Below, in pieces: positions 44,923-56,713 of a stretch of 64,000 nt of DNA (position 1 is the first letter of the stretch; each line of letters starts with the position of its first letter). The notes under the pieces are model-generated. The model did no database searches, was not told the origin of the DNA, and was given only the letters and a program-made list of their open reading frames with translations. The stretch comes from Bacillus sp. EB106-08-02-XG196 (GTDB lineage Bacteria > Bacillota > Bacilli > Bacillales > Cytobacillaceae), in assembly GCF_013396335.1 (NCBI RefSeq), contig NZ_JABWSY010000010.1, positions 167,517 to 231,516 on the forward strand. Direction: 5' to 3'. A program made the translations under genes and the position numbers.

Positions 44923-45908
44923 GTATTCTTGTTTTAGGCGGGGCCGGGTATGTTGGTTCTCATGCTGTTTACCAGTTAATTGACCAGGGATCAGATGTGG
45001 TGGTTATCGATAATTTACAAACTGGCCATCGTGATGCCATTCATCCAAAGGCACATTTCTATGAAGGGGATATTCGCAGCCGAGAGTTTATGCGTTCTGT
45101 TTTTGAAAAAGAAAACATTGAAGCTATCCTGCATTTTGCCGCCAACTCTCTTGTTGGCGAATCGATGATCGAGCCTTTAAAATACTATGACAACAATGTA
45201 TTCGGTACACAAATTGTCCTCGAAATGATGATAGAATTTAACGTGAGGTCTATCATCTTTTCGTCGACAGCCGCGGTTTATGGTGAACAGAAGGTTGTGC
45301 CTATTACGGAAGAGGCTCGGACAAAACCAACGAACACCTATGGTGAAACAAAACTTACGATGGAAAAAATGATTGCTTGGTGTGAAAAGGCATTTGATCT
45401 TAAATATGTTTCACTCCGATATTTTAACGTTGCTTCGGCAAGAAGCGGCGGGGAGATTGGAGAGGATCATAACCCTGAAACACATTTGATTCCCGTCGTA
45501 TTAGAGGCTGCTTTAGGAAAAAGGCCGGCAGTAACGGTCTTTGGACAAGATTATGATACAGCAGACGGGACCTGCGTCCGTGATTACATTCATGTTGAAG
45601 ACTTAATTGCTGCGCATCTTCTTGCACTAAAATATTTGCAAAATGGCGGGGAAAGTAATGTATTTAATCTGGGCAGCAGCCAAGGATTTTCGGTAAAAGA
45701 AATTATCGAAACAGCAAAAGAAGTAACGGGTATTGATATTCCTGTTCAATTCGGTGAACGCCGTTCTGGCGACCCTAGTACGTTAATTGCCTCATCTGAA
45801 AAAGCCAGAAGCGTCCTTGGGTGGAATCCAACAAGAACCTCGATACACCAAATCATCAGCGATGCGTGGAACTGGCACCAACATCATCCAAATGGATATG
45901 AGGGGTGA
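44919..45908 (+). CDS. galE: UDP-glucose 4-epimerase
   Basis: A 329-residue extended SDR. NAD site GGAGYVGSH (7-15), Ser in SSTAAVYG and the catalytic Tyr and Lys in YGETK; C-terminal substrate domain with RYFNVASA and DYDTADGTCVRDYIHVEDL. It interconverts UDP-galactose and UDP-glucose, recycling the carrier used by GalT. Coupled to galK by a 4-base overlap; its stop lies 5 bases before the galT start. Confidence 0.97.
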   Translation: MSILVLGGAGYVGSHAVYQLIDQGSDVVVIDNLQTGHRDAIHPKAHFYEGDIRSREFMRSVFEKENIEAILHFAANSLVGESMIEPLKYYDNNVFGTQIVLEMMIEFNVRSIIFSSTAAVYGEQKVVPITEEARTKPTNTYGETKLTMEKMIAWCEKAFDLKYVSLRYFNVASARSGGEIGEDHNPETHLIPVVLEAALGKRPAVTVFGQDYDTADGTCVRDYIHVEDLIAAHLLALKYLQNGGESNVFNLGSSQGFSVKEIIETAKEVTGIDIPVQFGERRSGDPSTLIASSEKARSVLGWNPTRTSIHQIISDAWNWHQHHPNGYEG

Positions 45909-45913
45909 ATGGT

Positions 45914-47395
45914 ATGATTTATCAAAGAATCCAACAATTAATCAATCAATCCATTGCTGCTCAATTAATCGAGCCTGAGGATGAAATCTATGCTCGCAAT
46001 CAAATTCTTTCACTTTTGCATTTAGTAGAGTTTAAGGAAGGTGCCGAAGAGTCAAATTTAGAGACTCCAGATTTACTTGAGCAAATTGCAGCGTACGCCT
46101 GTGAACAAGGGATTATTGAGGATATTTTTGATGAAAAAGAGATTTTTGCAAGTAAAGTAATGAACTGCTTTATGGCACGTCCATCAACGGTTAATCAAAT
46201 ATTTAACGAAAAATATAAAAAAAATCCGCAAGTCGCGACAGATTTTTTTTATGAATTAAGTAAAAATAGTAACTATATTCAGATGAAGCGGATTCGCAAT
46301 AATATTGAGTACAAGGTAGACACTGAATATGGTGAATTGGACATTACGATAAATCTATCGAAACCAGAAAAGGACCCTAGAAGTATTGAACGCGAACGGG
46401 CCGCAAAAAAGAATAACTATCCAAAATGTCTGCTTTGTGTTGAAAATGAAGGGTATGCAGGAAGAATTGGTCACCCGGCGCGCTCTAATCACCGCATGAT
46501 CAGGTTAAATCTTTTAGAAGAGAATTGGTTTCTACAGTATTCTCCATATGTATACTATAATGAACATTGTATTGTCCTGTCAGAGGAACATAGGGATATG
46601 AAGATTACTGCGGATGCCTTCAAGCGTCTTTTAAGTTTTGTCGAGCAGTTTCCTCATTATTTTGTTGGATCCAATGCTGACCTGCCGATCGTCGGCGGTT
46701 CCATTTTGTCTCATGATCATTATCAGGGGGGGCATTATGAATTTGCGATGGCAAAAGCAGAGGATGATTGGAACTTTGAGTTAAATAGGTTCCCGAATGT
46801 TCATGGTTCCGTTGTTAAATGGCCTATGTCAGTTATCCGATTGCGCTCTGAGGAAATTGGACCGCTAGTGGAAGCCGGCGAGCATATTTTATCAGAATGG
46901 AGAAATTACAGCGACGAAACAGTTGGTATCCATGCCAAAACAGGTGATACTCCGCACAATACCATTACACCTATTGCACGAAAGAAACAAGATTTATACG
47001 AATTAGATTTAGTTTTACGGAACAATCGGAGTAGTGAGGAACATCCGCTTGGAATTTTTCACCCTCATCAGGATGTTCATCATATTAAGAAGGAAAACAT
47101 TGGGCTAATCGAAGTAATGGGGCTGGCTGTTTTACCAGCACGCTTAAAGGCTGAACTTCTAGAAGTTGAAAGTTTCATTCTAGGAAAAACCGATATCGTT
47201 GCTGAATACCATATGGATTGGGCAAAAGGTTTAAAAGAAGAGTATCAAGCTGTGGCAACACCATCAAATGTAGAAGCAATCGTGAGAGAAGAGACTGGTA
47301 AGAAGTTTTTAAAAGTATTAGAAGATGCTGGTGTTTATAAGAGAAATGAAGAGGGCAAAGCCGGGTTCAAGCGCTTTATCATGACTTTATCATAG
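45914..47395 (+). CDS. galT: UDP-glucose--hexose-1-phosphate uridylyltransferase (Gram-positive type)
   Basis: A 493-residue enzyme of the Bacillus/Lactobacillus GalT family, longer than and distinct from E. coli GalT. Seen: CLLCVENEGYAGR, NADLPIVGGSILSHDHYQGG, the likely active-site His cluster, and HPHQDVHHIKKENIGLIEVMGLAVLPARL. It transfers UMP from UDP-glucose to galactose-1-phosphate. ATG 45914 with AGGGGTG 6 bases upstream is chosen over GTG 45905, which overlaps the galE stop. Confidence 0.96.
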   Translation: MIYQRIQQLINQSIAAQLIEPEDEIYARNQILSLLHLVEFKEGAEESNLETPDLLEQIAAYACEQGIIEDIFDEKEIFASKVMNCFMARPSTVNQIFNEKYKKNPQVATDFFYELSKNSNYIQMKRIRNNIEYKVDTEYGELDITINLSKPEKDPRSIERERAAKKNNYPKCLLCVENEGYAGRIGHPARSNHRMIRLNLLEENWFLQYSPYVYYNEHCIVLSEEHRDMKITADAFKRLLSFVEQFPHYFVGSNADLPIVGGSILSHDHYQGGHYEFAMAKAEDDWNFELNRFPNVHGSVVKWPMSVIRLRSEEIGPLVEAGEHILSEWRNYSDETVGIHAKTGDTPHNTITPIARKKQDLYELDLVLRNNRSSEEHPLGIFHPHQDVHHIKKENIGLIEVMGLAVLPARLKAELLEVESFILGKTDIVAEYHMDWAKGLKEEYQAVATPSNVEAIVREETGKKFLKVLEDAGVYKRNEEGKAGFKRFIMTLS

Positions 47396-47469
47396 GTTAA
47401 TCAGCTTACAGCATGGGATTGGCAAAACGTCTCATATTTTTATAAGTGAATTAATGGAGTGGAGAAAGA

Positions 47470-48528
47470 ATGAAAATAATAGATAAAGTATTCGGTAGTT
47501 ATCATGATGAGCCAGTAATGGAGTATACCCTTGTCAACGATTCAGGAATGTCTGTTTCCTGCCTGAATTATGGCTGTATCATTACAAAAATAATGGTCCC
47601 TGACCGCAATGGCAACACTGAAAATGTCGTGCTTGGGTTTGATAACTTAGAGGATTATATTGATTTGTCCCCGTATTTTGGCTCGGTTGTCGGCCGGGTA
47701 GCTGGAAGAATCAGCAACTCCCAGTTTGAATTAGACGGGGAAGTTTACCGGCTGACCCCTAATGAGGATCCTAACCATCTACATGGCGGTAAGAAGGGCT
47801 TTCATGCCGTTATTTGGAAAACGGAAAGCATTAAAATGGAAAATGCAGTCGGGTTGAAATTTTCCTATCGAAGCTTGGATGGTGAAGAAGGCTATCCTGG
47901 AAATTTGGATACGACCATACTCTGCCTTTTAAATAATCAAAATGAGCTGAGCATTTCCTATGAAGCGGTGACAGATAAAAAAACAATCGTTAATTTAACG
48001 AATCATTCTTATTTTAACTTAAGCGGAAATGTAAAGCGGGATTGCTCCGAGCACATACTACAATTAGAAAGTAATCGCTTTTTAGAGCTTGGGTCAGATT
48101 TAATGCCTACTGGAAGAATGATGGAATCAAGTAATACCCCTTTTGACTTTAAGCATGGCCGTTTATTGAAGTCGGGGATGAAATCCTCCCATCCACAAAA
48201 TGTGCTTGCCGGCAACGGTTATGACCACCCGCTTCTTTTTACAAAAAAGGGAGAAAATACGGTGGTTTTAAGTGAAAAAGAGAGTGGCAGGACATTGTTA
48301 GTTACAACAGATCAGCACTGTGTGGTCCTTTATACAGCGAATCAACTGGAAGGTCCTTATTCAATATCTGGTGTGCGGGCAAGGAACTACTTAGGCGTGT
48401 GTTTAGAAACACAAGGGCTGCCAGATGCTATTAATCAGCCCGATTTTCCAACGATTGTTTTAAACCCAGAGGAAGTATATAAAGCCACAACAAAATATCG
48501 CTTTTTTTCTAATACAATAGGAGTTTGA
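47470..48528 (+). CDS. galM: Aldose 1-epimerase (galactose mutarotase)
   Basis: A 352-residue mutarotase. Motifs NPEVY-like LNPEEVYKATTKYRF at the C-terminus, NHSYFNLSG with the catalytic His, and GYDHPLLF; the acidic residue near CLETQGLPDAIN is the usual general base. It converts beta-D-galactose, released by beta-galactosidase, to the alpha form used by GalK. GGAGTGGAG precedes ATG 47470. It is followed after 3 bases by the regulator gene. Confidence 0.94.
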   Translation: MKIIDKVFGSYHDEPVMEYTLVNDSGMSVSCLNYGCIITKIMVPDRNGNTENVVLGFDNLEDYIDLSPYFGSVVGRVAGRISNSQFELDGEVYRLTPNEDPNHLHGGKKGFHAVIWKTESIKMENAVGLKFSYRSLDGEEGYPGNLDTTILCLLNNQNELSISYEAVTDKKTIVNLTNHSYFNLSGNVKRDCSEHILQLESNRFLELGSDLMPTGRMMESSNTPFDFKHGRLLKSGMKSSHPQNVLAGNGYDHPLLFTKKGENTVVLSEKESGRTLLVTTDQHCVVLYTANQLEGPYSISGVRARNYLGVCLETQGLPDAINQPDFPTIVLNPEEVYKATTKYRFFSNTIGV

Positions 48529-48531
48529 TAA

Positions 48532-49521
<990 letters not shown>

Positions 49522-49533
49522 AAATCAATAACC

Positions 49534-49620
49534 AAACACAAATGTCCACCTCAGGTGGACATTTGTGTTTTAGTGGTGACAGGCACCGAATTAGAATGGT
49601 TCTAATATGGTGTTGTCACC
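49534..49620. repeat. Dispersed GGTGACAGGCACC-type element, copy 4, also acting as terminator
   Basis: A perfect 18-bp inverted repeat with a single-base loop, AAACACAAATGTCCACCT / AGGTGGACATTTGTGTTT (49534-49570), ends the gal operon. It is followed by GGTGACAGGCACC (49575-49587), which pairs with GGTGTTGTCACC (49609-49620) around an ATTAGAA/TTCTAAT stem. Both parts belong to the repeat family seen at 1734, 9497 and 12023. Confidence 0.82.
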
Positions 49621-49695
49621 TTTTGGCATTGTCGATTTTTGGTATTTTCCGTATAATGTTTTTTATCTAGACTGGTGATGTATGGGAGTTGTTTT

Positions 49696-50691
49696 ATGAG
49701 CAGGTTGACTAAGGCGGCGTATGGTGTTGGAGTTTTGTTTTTTCTTCTGAGCTGTGCATTTTCTGTATTTTATGGATATAAGGTTGTTAGCCATGATTTG
49801 CCTGCTGAGGGTACAACGGTAGAAAAGTATCATTATCATTTTGTGCTTGTTCCTGAGGAGCTTGACAATGACTATTGGCGGCTTGTTGAAGAAGGGGCAC
49901 AGAAGGCTGCTATGGAACATGGTGTTTTATTGGAGTATGCCGGGCCGAAGCAGGCGAATATCGAGGAACATTTAAAAACGATTGAAATGTCAATGGCGTC
50001 TAAAGTGGATGGTATTATTACGCAAGGCTTAAGTGATGAGCAATTTACGCCATTAATTAATAGAGTCGTAGAAAAACTCCCTGTTATAACCATAGATACA
50101 GATGCGGCCAATAGTAACCGAATGGCTTATATTGGAACAGACAATTATTATTCTGGTTTTTTGGCAGGTAAAGCTTTAATTAAAGATACAAATGGTCAGG
50201 CGAACGTGGCCATAATAACGGGGAATTTTTATGCGAACCATCAGCAGCAGCGTGTTCAGGGCTTTCGAGACGCTGTGGAATCTGAAGAGGGAATAACGAT
50301 CTTAACTGTGGAAGAATCTGAAATTAGTCGAGTTCGAGCGGCTGAAAAGGCTTACCAAATAGTAACGGATTACCCCGAAGTCAATGCGTTCTATGGGACG
50401 AGTGCACTAGATGCGATTGGAATTGCCCAAGTAGTAGAAAAGTTCATGGAACATGATCAAGTTTATATTATTGGATTCGATACACTGCCCGAAACACTTA
50501 AGTACATTACGAAAGGCACGATTAAAGCGACCGTGGTCCAAGAGCCTTTTGAAATGGGCTACGAAGCAGTAGTAATGATGATAGATCTAATAGAAGGCAA
50601 GAAGGTTCCTCCTGTTAATCATACGAATACTCGGATTATGAGAGAAGAAGATTTACCTGAGATTCATCGGGTCATAAGGGAGGAATACTGA
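49696..50691 (+). CDS. Membrane-anchored sugar-binding sensor protein
   Basis: A 331-residue RbsB/XylF-type binding domain behind an N-terminal TM (about 8-28, [22 protein letters not shown]) without a lipobox, so it stays anchored outside the membrane. Seen: [67 protein letters not shown] and [20 protein letters not shown] 49696 with GGGAG upstream is preferred. It is adjacent to a YesM-type kinase (1-base gap) and a YesN regulator, like the XylFII-LytS-YesN xylose sensor of clostridia. The ligand is probably galactose, judged from the following mgl genes. Confidence 0.85.
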   Translation: MSRLTKAAYGVGVLFFLLSCAFSVFYGYKVVSHDLPAEGTTVEKYHYHFVLVPEELDNDYWRLVEEGAQKAAMEHGVLLEYAGPKQANIEEHLKTIEMSMASKVDGIITQGLSDEQFTPLINRVVEKLPVITIDTDAANSNRMAYIGTDNYYSGFLAGKALIKDTNGQANVAIITGNFYANHQQQRVQGFRDAVESEEGITILTVEESEISRVRAAEKAYQIVTDYPEVNAFYGTSALDAIGIAQVVEKFMEHDQVYIIGFDTLPETLKYITKGTIKATVVQEPFEMGYEAVVMMIDLIEGKKVPPVNHTNTRIMREEDLPEIHRVIREEY

Positions 50692-50692
50692 T

Positions 50693-52177
50693 ATGTTATT
50701 TCGTATTCGATCGAAATTATTACTCTATTTCATTGTCCTTGTCGTTCTGTTAACCTCTGTTGGCGTCCTTTTTTATCAAAGCAGCGAAAACCTAATAAAT
50801 GAATATGATGATAGTTTTAAACGGTTTCTGATGTTAAATGATATCTCACAAAGAACCAACATAATTACGGAAAACCTGCAAGGGTATTTGTTAGATAAGG
50901 AAAGCTCCTATTTAAAAGACTATAACCTGGAAAAATCGAAGCTGCTGAATGACCAATGGCTTTTCAATAAAGAAATGAAATCGAATGATATGGGTGTTAT
51001 TAACTACCAAAATATGATAAACAGCTTTCTAGAAGAAAGTGACGCAACGATAGAAGCTTTTCATAAAGACAATATTAACGATTATTCAAATCACTTAAAT
51101 GAAGCAATAAAAATAGCAGGGTTCCTCCAAGAAAGTACGCTTGCGCTCCTGAATAACAAGCTGACAGACTATCAAATTTTCTATGATCAAATGGAAAGGC
51201 AAAATCATTATTATAAATTATTGTCTTTTTCCCTTTTCTCTGCTGCCTTTTTTCTTAGTACATTGATTGCTCTTTGGATTTCGGGCGGTATTACAAAACC
51301 AATTACGCTATTATCCGAGGCAGCCCGGCAAATTTCAAAAGGTAATCTATCTGGTGAAGATATTAAAATCACTACCAAGGATGAACTAAAGCCATTAACA
51401 CAAACCTTTAACCAAATGCGTTCAAATCTAAGACAATTAGTAACTGAAATTAAGCAGAAATCGGAGCTTGATAAGCTCCTAAAAGAATTAGAGCTAAGAA
51501 GTCTTCAAAACCAAATCAATCCACATTTTCTATTCAATACTTTGAATACGGTTTCAAAGATGGCTTACCTAGAGGATGCGGAACATACTTCAAGATTAAT
51601 AGAATCTGTTGCGGCATTACTGCGCTATAACCTAGGCGGAGATTTGAATAAAGCTGCCACTCTAAGGGACGAAGTATCTATTGTAAAAGAGTACTTTTTT
51701 ATTCAACAAACAAGATTTGGAGACCGGATTCAATTCATCACGGAAATTGAAGAGGATTGTTTGGATATAGAAATTCCTAGTTTGACACTGCAGCCATTAA
51801 TCGAAAACGCCTTCATACATGGTGTTGAATCGTATGAGGAAAATGCAGAAATCCGACTTCATATCTATAAAGAAAATGACAGAATTAATGTGGAAATAGT
51901 CGATAATGGGGATGGAATGGATGAAAGCACTCAAAATAGATTGCTTAAACTTGTAAGCGGAACCGAATTGGAAGAAGTATATGAAAAAGATAGATCAAAA
52001 GGCCATTCAACTGGTATAGGAGTAAAAAATGTAATTCGCAGGCTTCAGCTTTTTTACAATCAAACAGACATTATTGAAATACAATCAGAGTTACGTAAAG
52101 GGACAAAGTTTACACTGACCATTCCAAACGTTGTAAAAGGAGGAAGAGAGCTTGTTGAAAGTTCTAATTGTGGATGA
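50693..52177 (+). CDS. YesM/LytS-type sensor histidine kinase
   Basis: A 494-residue kinase: TM1 about 9-28, a helical extracellular domain of about 145 residues (four-helix-bundle-like), TM2 about 176-197, HAMP about 198-250, His_kinase with H278 in [17 protein letters not shown], and an HATPase domain ([21 protein letters not shown]). The small helical sensor domain suggests it reads the state of the neighbouring binding protein rather than a sugar directly. It overlaps the regulator gene by 26 bases. Confidence 0.94.
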   Translation: MLFRIRSKLLLYFIVLVVLLTSVGVLFYQSSENLINEYDDSFKRFLMLNDISQRTNIITENLQGYLLDKESSYLKDYNLEKSKLLNDQWLFNKEMKSNDMGVINYQNMINSFLEESDATIEAFHKDNINDYSNHLNEAIKIAGFLQESTLALLNNKLTDYQIFYDQMERQNHYYKLLSFSLFSAAFFLSTLIALWISGGITKPITLLSEAARQISKGNLSGEDIKITTKDELKPLTQTFNQMRSNLRQLVTEIKQKSELDKLLKELELRSLQNQINPHFLFNTLNTVSKMAYLEDAEHTSRLIESVAALLRYNLGGDLNKAATLRDEVSIVKEYFFIQQTRFGDRIQFITEIEEDCLDIEIPSLTLQPLIENAFIHGVESYEENAEIRLHIYKENDRINVEIVDNGDGMDESTQNRLLKLVSGTELEEVYEKDRSKGHSTGIGVKNVIRRLQLFYNQTDIIEIQSELRKGTKFTLTIPNVVKGGRELVESSNCG

Positions 52178-53738
52178 TGAGGTTTTGGAGCGAAAGGCAT
52201 TAACGAAGATCATAAACAGCTCTTCTGAGGACGTAATGGTAATTGGTGAGGCGCCTAACGGAAGAAAGGCTATTGAAATGGCTGGAGAACTTAAGCCTGA
52301 TATCATCTTTATGGATATAAAAATGCCCGGAATAGATGGTGTTCAAGCTGTTAAGGAAATCAAAAGCACTGATCAATACATTCGATTTATCATGGTTTCA
52401 GCCTTTAATACGTTTGAATATGCCAAGGAAGTCATGCAGCAGGGTGTAAAAGAATATATCTTAAAACCTAGTAGAAAACAGGATATTCTCGAGAGTTTAC
52501 AGCGGGTTTCTGGTGAGATTTTTGAAGAGCGCAAGTCTATGAAGGAAAAGCAAAGCTTGATGGAGAACCTGGACCGTGCCGTTTCCATAGCCCAGAAAGA
52601 GTGGGTGTCTTCACTAATCCTAAACCAAGTCCAAGATATTTCGTTTGATGAATGGAGTCAACTGTTAGGGGTAGAAATTACTTCTGGTTATATTATGCTG
52701 TTTTCCCTCCTGCCTAGGGAGGAAGGAGAACGTGATGTACATCTAAAGCAAAACTTTTATTTATGGCTTAAGGATGTCTTGAAAACAGTTGTGAAAAAGG
52801 AAGATGTCATGATAGGACCAATGACAGATTCTCAAGTACCTGTTTTATTTCTATGTAAAGAACTTCCAGAAAAGGTGCATTTTAAAACAAATGCACAGCA
52901 TACCATTGAGAGTCTATTTAGTTCCTTTCAAAAAAGCCAAATAAATGCGGATTTAAGAATAGGGATAGGACTCCCATATAGTCATGGCCATGAGCTTAAT
53001 AAATCCTATCATGAAGCGGTAGTTGCTTTACACCAACTATTAAAAACTTCAAACCGAAAATATTTATTTAGTAATAAACAAGGGGCTGGTGAGCTGCCTT
53101 CCGTTTCTGATGTGCTGGAAATAGAGAAAAAATTGCTGGATGGTGTACGACAAGGTGATCTAAATCAAGTTATGTTTATTTTTGATTCGTTTGTAACCAA
53201 GCTGACCAGTAACAAAGGATTAAAGGCTGCAGTTGTGAAAAAGTCCCTTGATGAATTGTTTATTCTCCTTTCACGAATGATGCATGACTTAGGGATACAC
53301 TTTGAAGGTTCCTTGACGATCGACGAGGCAGCAGATAGTAACCTAATTCTAGAAAAAGGAAAAGCTAATTTACTAGCAGTCGTCAAGCATGTTCAGCTGT
53401 GGAGGAACAATCATGCCAAGGGAATGCTTCATAGGGCGAAGGAATATATTGAAAGTCATTATGCCGATTCCATTACGTTGGAACACGTAGCAGAATATGT
53501 GGAGCTAAGTCCCTTTTATTTAAGTAAATTATTTAAAGATCGGTTTGGGATGACCTTTATCGATTACGTAACCGAAGTAAGAATAAAACAGGCAAAGCTG
53601 CAAATGGTTGATGCTACTAAGAGTTTAAAAGAAATATGCTATTCTGTCGGCTATAAGGACCCGAATTATTTTAGCCGTGTGTTTAAAAAACAGACAGGCT
53701 TATCCCCAACCGAATTTCGTAAGGAAACGGTAAGTTAA
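52152..53738 (+). CDS. YesN-type response regulator with AraC DNA-binding domain
   Basis: A 528-residue regulator. Receiver domain with D8-D9, phosphoacceptor D55 ([10 protein letters not shown]) and Lys105 (YILKPS); a long middle region; C-terminal AraC double HTH (about 425-525) with [30 protein letters not shown] and [36 protein letters not shown] start at 52152 (or 52155) with AAGGAGG 8 bases upstream, inside the kinase gene. A terminator follows, then mglB, its likely target. Confidence 0.94.
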   Translation: MLKVLIVDDEVLERKALTKIINSSSEDVMVIGEAPNGRKAIEMAGELKPDIIFMDIKMPGIDGVQAVKEIKSTDQYIRFIMVSAFNTFEYAKEVMQQGVKEYILKPSRKQDILESLQRVSGEIFEERKSMKEKQSLMENLDRAVSIAQKEWVSSLILNQVQDISFDEWSQLLGVEITSGYIMLFSLLPREEGERDVHLKQNFYLWLKDVLKTVVKKEDVMIGPMTDSQVPVLFLCKELPEKVHFKTNAQHTIESLFSSFQKSQINADLRIGIGLPYSHGHELNKSYHEAVVALHQLLKTSNRKYLFSNKQGAGELPSVSDVLEIEKKLLDGVRQGDLNQVMFIFDSFVTKLTSNKGLKAAVVKKSLDELFILLSRMMHDLGIHFEGSLTIDEAADSNLILEKGKANLLAVVKHVQLWRNNHAKGMLHRAKEYIESHYADSITLEHVAEYVELSPFYLSKLFKDRFGMTFIDYVTEVRIKQAKLQMVDATKSLKEICYSVGYKDPNYFSRVFKKQTGLSPTEFRKETVS

Positions 53739-53753
53739 TAGAACGATAGTTAC

Positions 53754-53786
53754 AAAGACTGATTCGTAAATGAATTAGTCCTTTTT
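53754..53786 (+). terminator. Intrinsic terminator after the sensor triad
   Basis: AAAGACTGATTC / GAATTAGTCCTTT stem with a GTAAAT loop and T tail. Confidence 0.82.
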
Positions 53787-53946
53787 GCATGAACAAAATA
53801 GTCTAGGAAATCGCAAATTTGTGCTATAGGTAGGAACTATTGAACGAAAACCTCCGATGTTAACATATGTGTAAGGGCTTTCAATGAGGTGGAGGTAAGC
53901 GGAGTTTACCAGAGCCTTTACTAACTAGCAAAAGGAGAAGGATGAC

Positions 53947-55011
53947 ATGTTTAAAAAGAAAAAAGGGTTAATTCTATCATTAACAGTTGCGTCTAGTATT
54001 CTATTAGCAACTGGCTGCGGTGGGACAGAAAAAAGTTCAACGGATTCTGGAAAAGGCAAGGACGGCGACCTTCCAGCAGTAGGTGCAACCATCTATAAAT
54101 TCGATGACAACTTCATGTCTTATGTTCGTCGTGCAATGGAAACTGCAGCAGACGGAAAAGTTAACTTAATGCTGAATGACTCTCAAAATGACCAAGCCAA
54201 GCAGGTTGAACAAGTAGACACACTTATTGCAAAAGGGGCAAAATCACTGGCAATCAACCTTGTAGACCCTAAGGCAGCGCAAACGATCATTGACAAAGCA
54301 AAAGTAAAGGATATTCCTGTTATCTTCTTTAACAAAGAGCCAGATGCAAGTGTATTAAAAGGATACGAAAAAGCTTACTATGTCGGAACAACGTCATCTG
54401 AATCAGGTGTGCTTCAAGGTGAACTAATCGCTAAGGCTTGGGAAGCGAATAAGGAAAAATGGGATAAAAATGGTGATGGCAAGCTTCAGTACGTTTTATT
54501 AAAAGGTGAACCAGGTCACCCAGATGCAGAAGCGCGTACTAAATTTGTTGTGGATACCTTGAAGGAAAAAGGAATTGCGGTAGATGAACTAGCTCTTGAT
54601 ACAGGTATGTGGGATGCAATGAAAGCAACAGAAAAAATGGATGCTTGGATTGCAAAATACAACGAAAATATCGAATTTGTTATTGCAAACAACGATGGTA
54701 TGGCATTGGGTGCCATTGCTTCTCTTGAAAAAGCAGGGTACTTCTCAGGTGATAAGTTTATGCCAGTTGTAGGTGTAGACGCGATTCCAGAAGCACTTGA
54801 AATGATTGAAAAAGGGAAAATGGTAGGATCTATCTTAAATGATGCGAAAAACCAAGGTGCAGCCACAGTTCAACTAGCTGCAAATGCTGCAAACGGTAAG
54901 GATGTATTAGAAGGAACTGAGTGGAAGCTAGACGACGCTAAAGCGGTTCGTGTACCTTACATCGAGGTTACAAAAGAAAATATCCAAATCGGTAAAGATG
55001 CTTATAAATAG
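53947..55011 (+). CDS. mglB: Galactose/methyl-galactoside-binding lipoprotein
   Basis: A 354-residue periplasmic-binding-protein-type lipoprotein with lipobox LLATGC (acylated Cys24). The calcium-binding loop DKNGDGKLQ (173-181) followed by YVLLKGEPGHPDAEAR is specific to the MglB galactose/glucose-binding family; NDSQNDQAKQVEQVDTLIAKG and VIANNDGMALGAI are further matches. It captures galactose for MglA/MglC. AAAGGAGAAGG precedes ATG 53947. A strong hairpin follows, consistent with higher expression than the other subunits. Confidence 0.96.
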   Translation: MFKKKKGLILSLTVASSILLATGCGGTEKSSTDSGKGKDGDLPAVGATIYKFDDNFMSYVRRAMETAADGKVNLMLNDSQNDQAKQVEQVDTLIAKGAKSLAINLVDPKAAQTIIDKAKVKDIPVIFFNKEPDASVLKGYEKAYYVGTTSSESGVLQGELIAKAWEANKEKWDKNGDGKLQYVLLKGEPGHPDAEARTKFVVDTLKEKGIAVDELALDTGMWDAMKATEKMDAWIAKYNENIEFVIANNDGMALGAIASLEKAGYFSGDKFMPVVGVDAIPEALEMIEKGKMVGSILNDAKNQGAATVQLAANAANGKDVLEGTEWKLDDAKAVRVPYIEVTKENIQIGKDAYK

Positions 55012-55013
55012 AA

Positions 55014-55097
55014 AAGCGGAAGCGCCTAGTCCGAGGATAGCCTCTATGGCGCTCCTCGAACAAAGGAAAAGGATACATTATTCTTTTCCTTCGTTCG
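55014..55097 (+). repeat. Intercistronic repeat and hairpin between mglB and mglA
   Basis: AAAAGCGGAAGCGCCTAG (55013-55030) looks like a common Bacillaceae intergenic repeat start. It is followed by a hairpin CGAAC.AAGGAAAAG (55057-55071) / CTTTTCCTT.GTTCG (55083-55097), likely a partial terminator or mRNA stabiliser. Confidence 0.6.
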
Positions 55098-55197
55098 GGG
55101 CAATGTTTCAAGATAATTATTTGAAACAGGACTGATGAAATCAAATTTTATTTTTATAAAAAATGCATGTTAAATGGTTAGGCAAGGAGGTTTAAGC

Positions 55198-56700
55198 ATG
55201 TCAGAGGCAAGTTCAGCCAATTTACTTGAAATGATTAATTTAACAAAAAGATTTCCTGGCGTCATTGCTCTTAACAACGTTTCCCTAAAAGTGAAGGCAG
55301 GGTCAGTGCATGCCTTAATGGGTGAGAATGGTGCTGGAAAATCAACCTTAATGAAGTGCTTATTCGGTATCTATTCTATGGATGAAGGAAAAATCCTGCT
55401 GGACGGAAAAGAGGTTTTATTTGCGAATTCTAAGCAAGCCCTTGAAAACGGAGTTTCAATGGTCCACCAGGAACTGAACCAAGTCCGTCAGCAAAATGTA
55501 ATGGATAATATTTGGCTGGGAAGGTATCCGAAAAAAGGGATCTTTATTGATGAAAAAAAGATGTATGAGGATACCGCAGCCATTTTTAAAAGTTTGGACA
55601 TCAATATTGACCCGAGAAGCAAAGTAGGAAGCTTGTCAGTCTCAGAGATGCAGATGGTGGAAATTGCAAAAGCTGTTTCTTATCATTCAAAGCTCATTGT
55701 GATGGATGAACCCACTTCCTCTCTTACTGAAAAGGAAGTAAATCATTTATTTACCATTATTAGAAAGCTGCAAAGTGATAACGTAGCGATTATCTATATT
55801 TCACACAAAATGGAGGAAATTTTAAAAATCTCCGATGAAGTGACAATCATGCGTGACGGTCAGTATATTGCAACGAAAAGTGCGAAGGAATTAACAACGG
55901 ACGAAATCATTAAGCTCATGGTTGGCCGTGACCTATCACAGCGGTTCCCAGAAAAGATCAATCAACCTGGAGATGTAACCTTAAAAGTTAAGGATTTAAC
56001 AGCTGAAACGGAAGGATCCTTTACCAATATCAATTTTGGGTTAAGAAAAGGAGAAATCCTAGGGGTTGCCGGTTTAGTAGGCTCCAAACGTACAGAGGTT
56101 ATGGAGGCGCTATTCGGTATCAGAGGTATAAAGTCAGGAAGTATTGAATTAAATGGAAAGGTTGTCCAAAATCACACGCCGCAGCATGCAATCAAAAATG
56201 GCTTTGCACTAGTGACGGAAGAAAGACGGACAACAGGCATTTACCCAGAGCTGAGTATTAGCTTTAACTCGATTATTGCCAACCTGCCTCAGTATCGAAA
56301 AGGGTTGTTTCTATCAGAAAGCAAAGTTCATGATGATACAAAATGGGTAATCGATTCAATGAAGGTAAAGACGCCATCACAAAAAACGCCAATCGGAAGC
56401 CTTTCGGGTGGTAACCAGCAGAAGGTAATCATTGGCCGCTGGCTGCTAACAAAACCGGAAGTACTATTGTTGGATGAACCAACAAGGGGGATTGACGTTG
56501 GGGCAAAATTTGAAATTTACCAGCTAATTAACGAATTAGCAGCTGAAGGAAAAGGAATTATCATGATTTCTTCAGAAATGCCTGAACTTCTTGGGGTTAC
56601 AGACAGAATCTTAGTAATGAGTAATGGAAGAGCAGCCGGAATCGTAGAAACAAAGACAACCACGCAAGAAGAAATTATGCGACTGGCAGCGTTGTATTAG
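55198..56700 (+). CDS. mglA: Galactose/methyl-galactoside ABC transporter ATPase
   Basis: A 500-residue double-NBD ATPase. First domain: Walker [10 protein letters not shown], signature LSVSEMQ, Walker B VMDEPTSS. Second domain: degenerate Walker A (GLVGSKRTE), signature LSGGNQQK, Walker [13 protein letters not shown]. This asymmetric pattern is normal for the MglA/RbsA/XylG family. Start ATG 55198 with AAGGAGG 7 bases upstream; the longer frame from 55174 is not supported. It powers import through MglC, whose gene begins 13 bases later. Confidence 0.96.
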   Translation: MSEASSANLLEMINLTKRFPGVIALNNVSLKVKAGSVHALMGENGAGKSTLMKCLFGIYSMDEGKILLDGKEVLFANSKQALENGVSMVHQELNQVRQQNVMDNIWLGRYPKKGIFIDEKKMYEDTAAIFKSLDINIDPRSKVGSLSVSEMQMVEIAKAVSYHSKLIVMDEPTSSLTEKEVNHLFTIIRKLQSDNVAIIYISHKMEEILKISDEVTIMRDGQYIATKSAKELTTDEIIKLMVGRDLSQRFPEKINQPGDVTLKVKDLTAETEGSFTNINFGLRKGEILGVAGLVGSKRTEVMEALFGIRGIKSGSIELNGKVVQNHTPQHAIKNGFALVTEERRTTGIYPELSISFNSIIANLPQYRKGLFLSESKVHDDTKWVIDSMKVKTPSQKTPIGSLSGGNQQKVIIGRWLLTKPEVLLLDEPTRGIDVGAKFEIYQLINELAAEGKGIIMISSEMPELLGVTDRILVMSNGRAAGIVETKTTTQEEIMRLAALY

Positions 56701-56713
56701 GAGGAGAAGCAAA

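Noticed and set aside
53870..53883. cre-like TGTAAGGGCTTTCA upstream of mglB
   Set aside because: The central CG of the cre consensus is GG here and the flanking W is also missing, so it does not meet the pattern that the sites at 22845 and 35006 fit fully.
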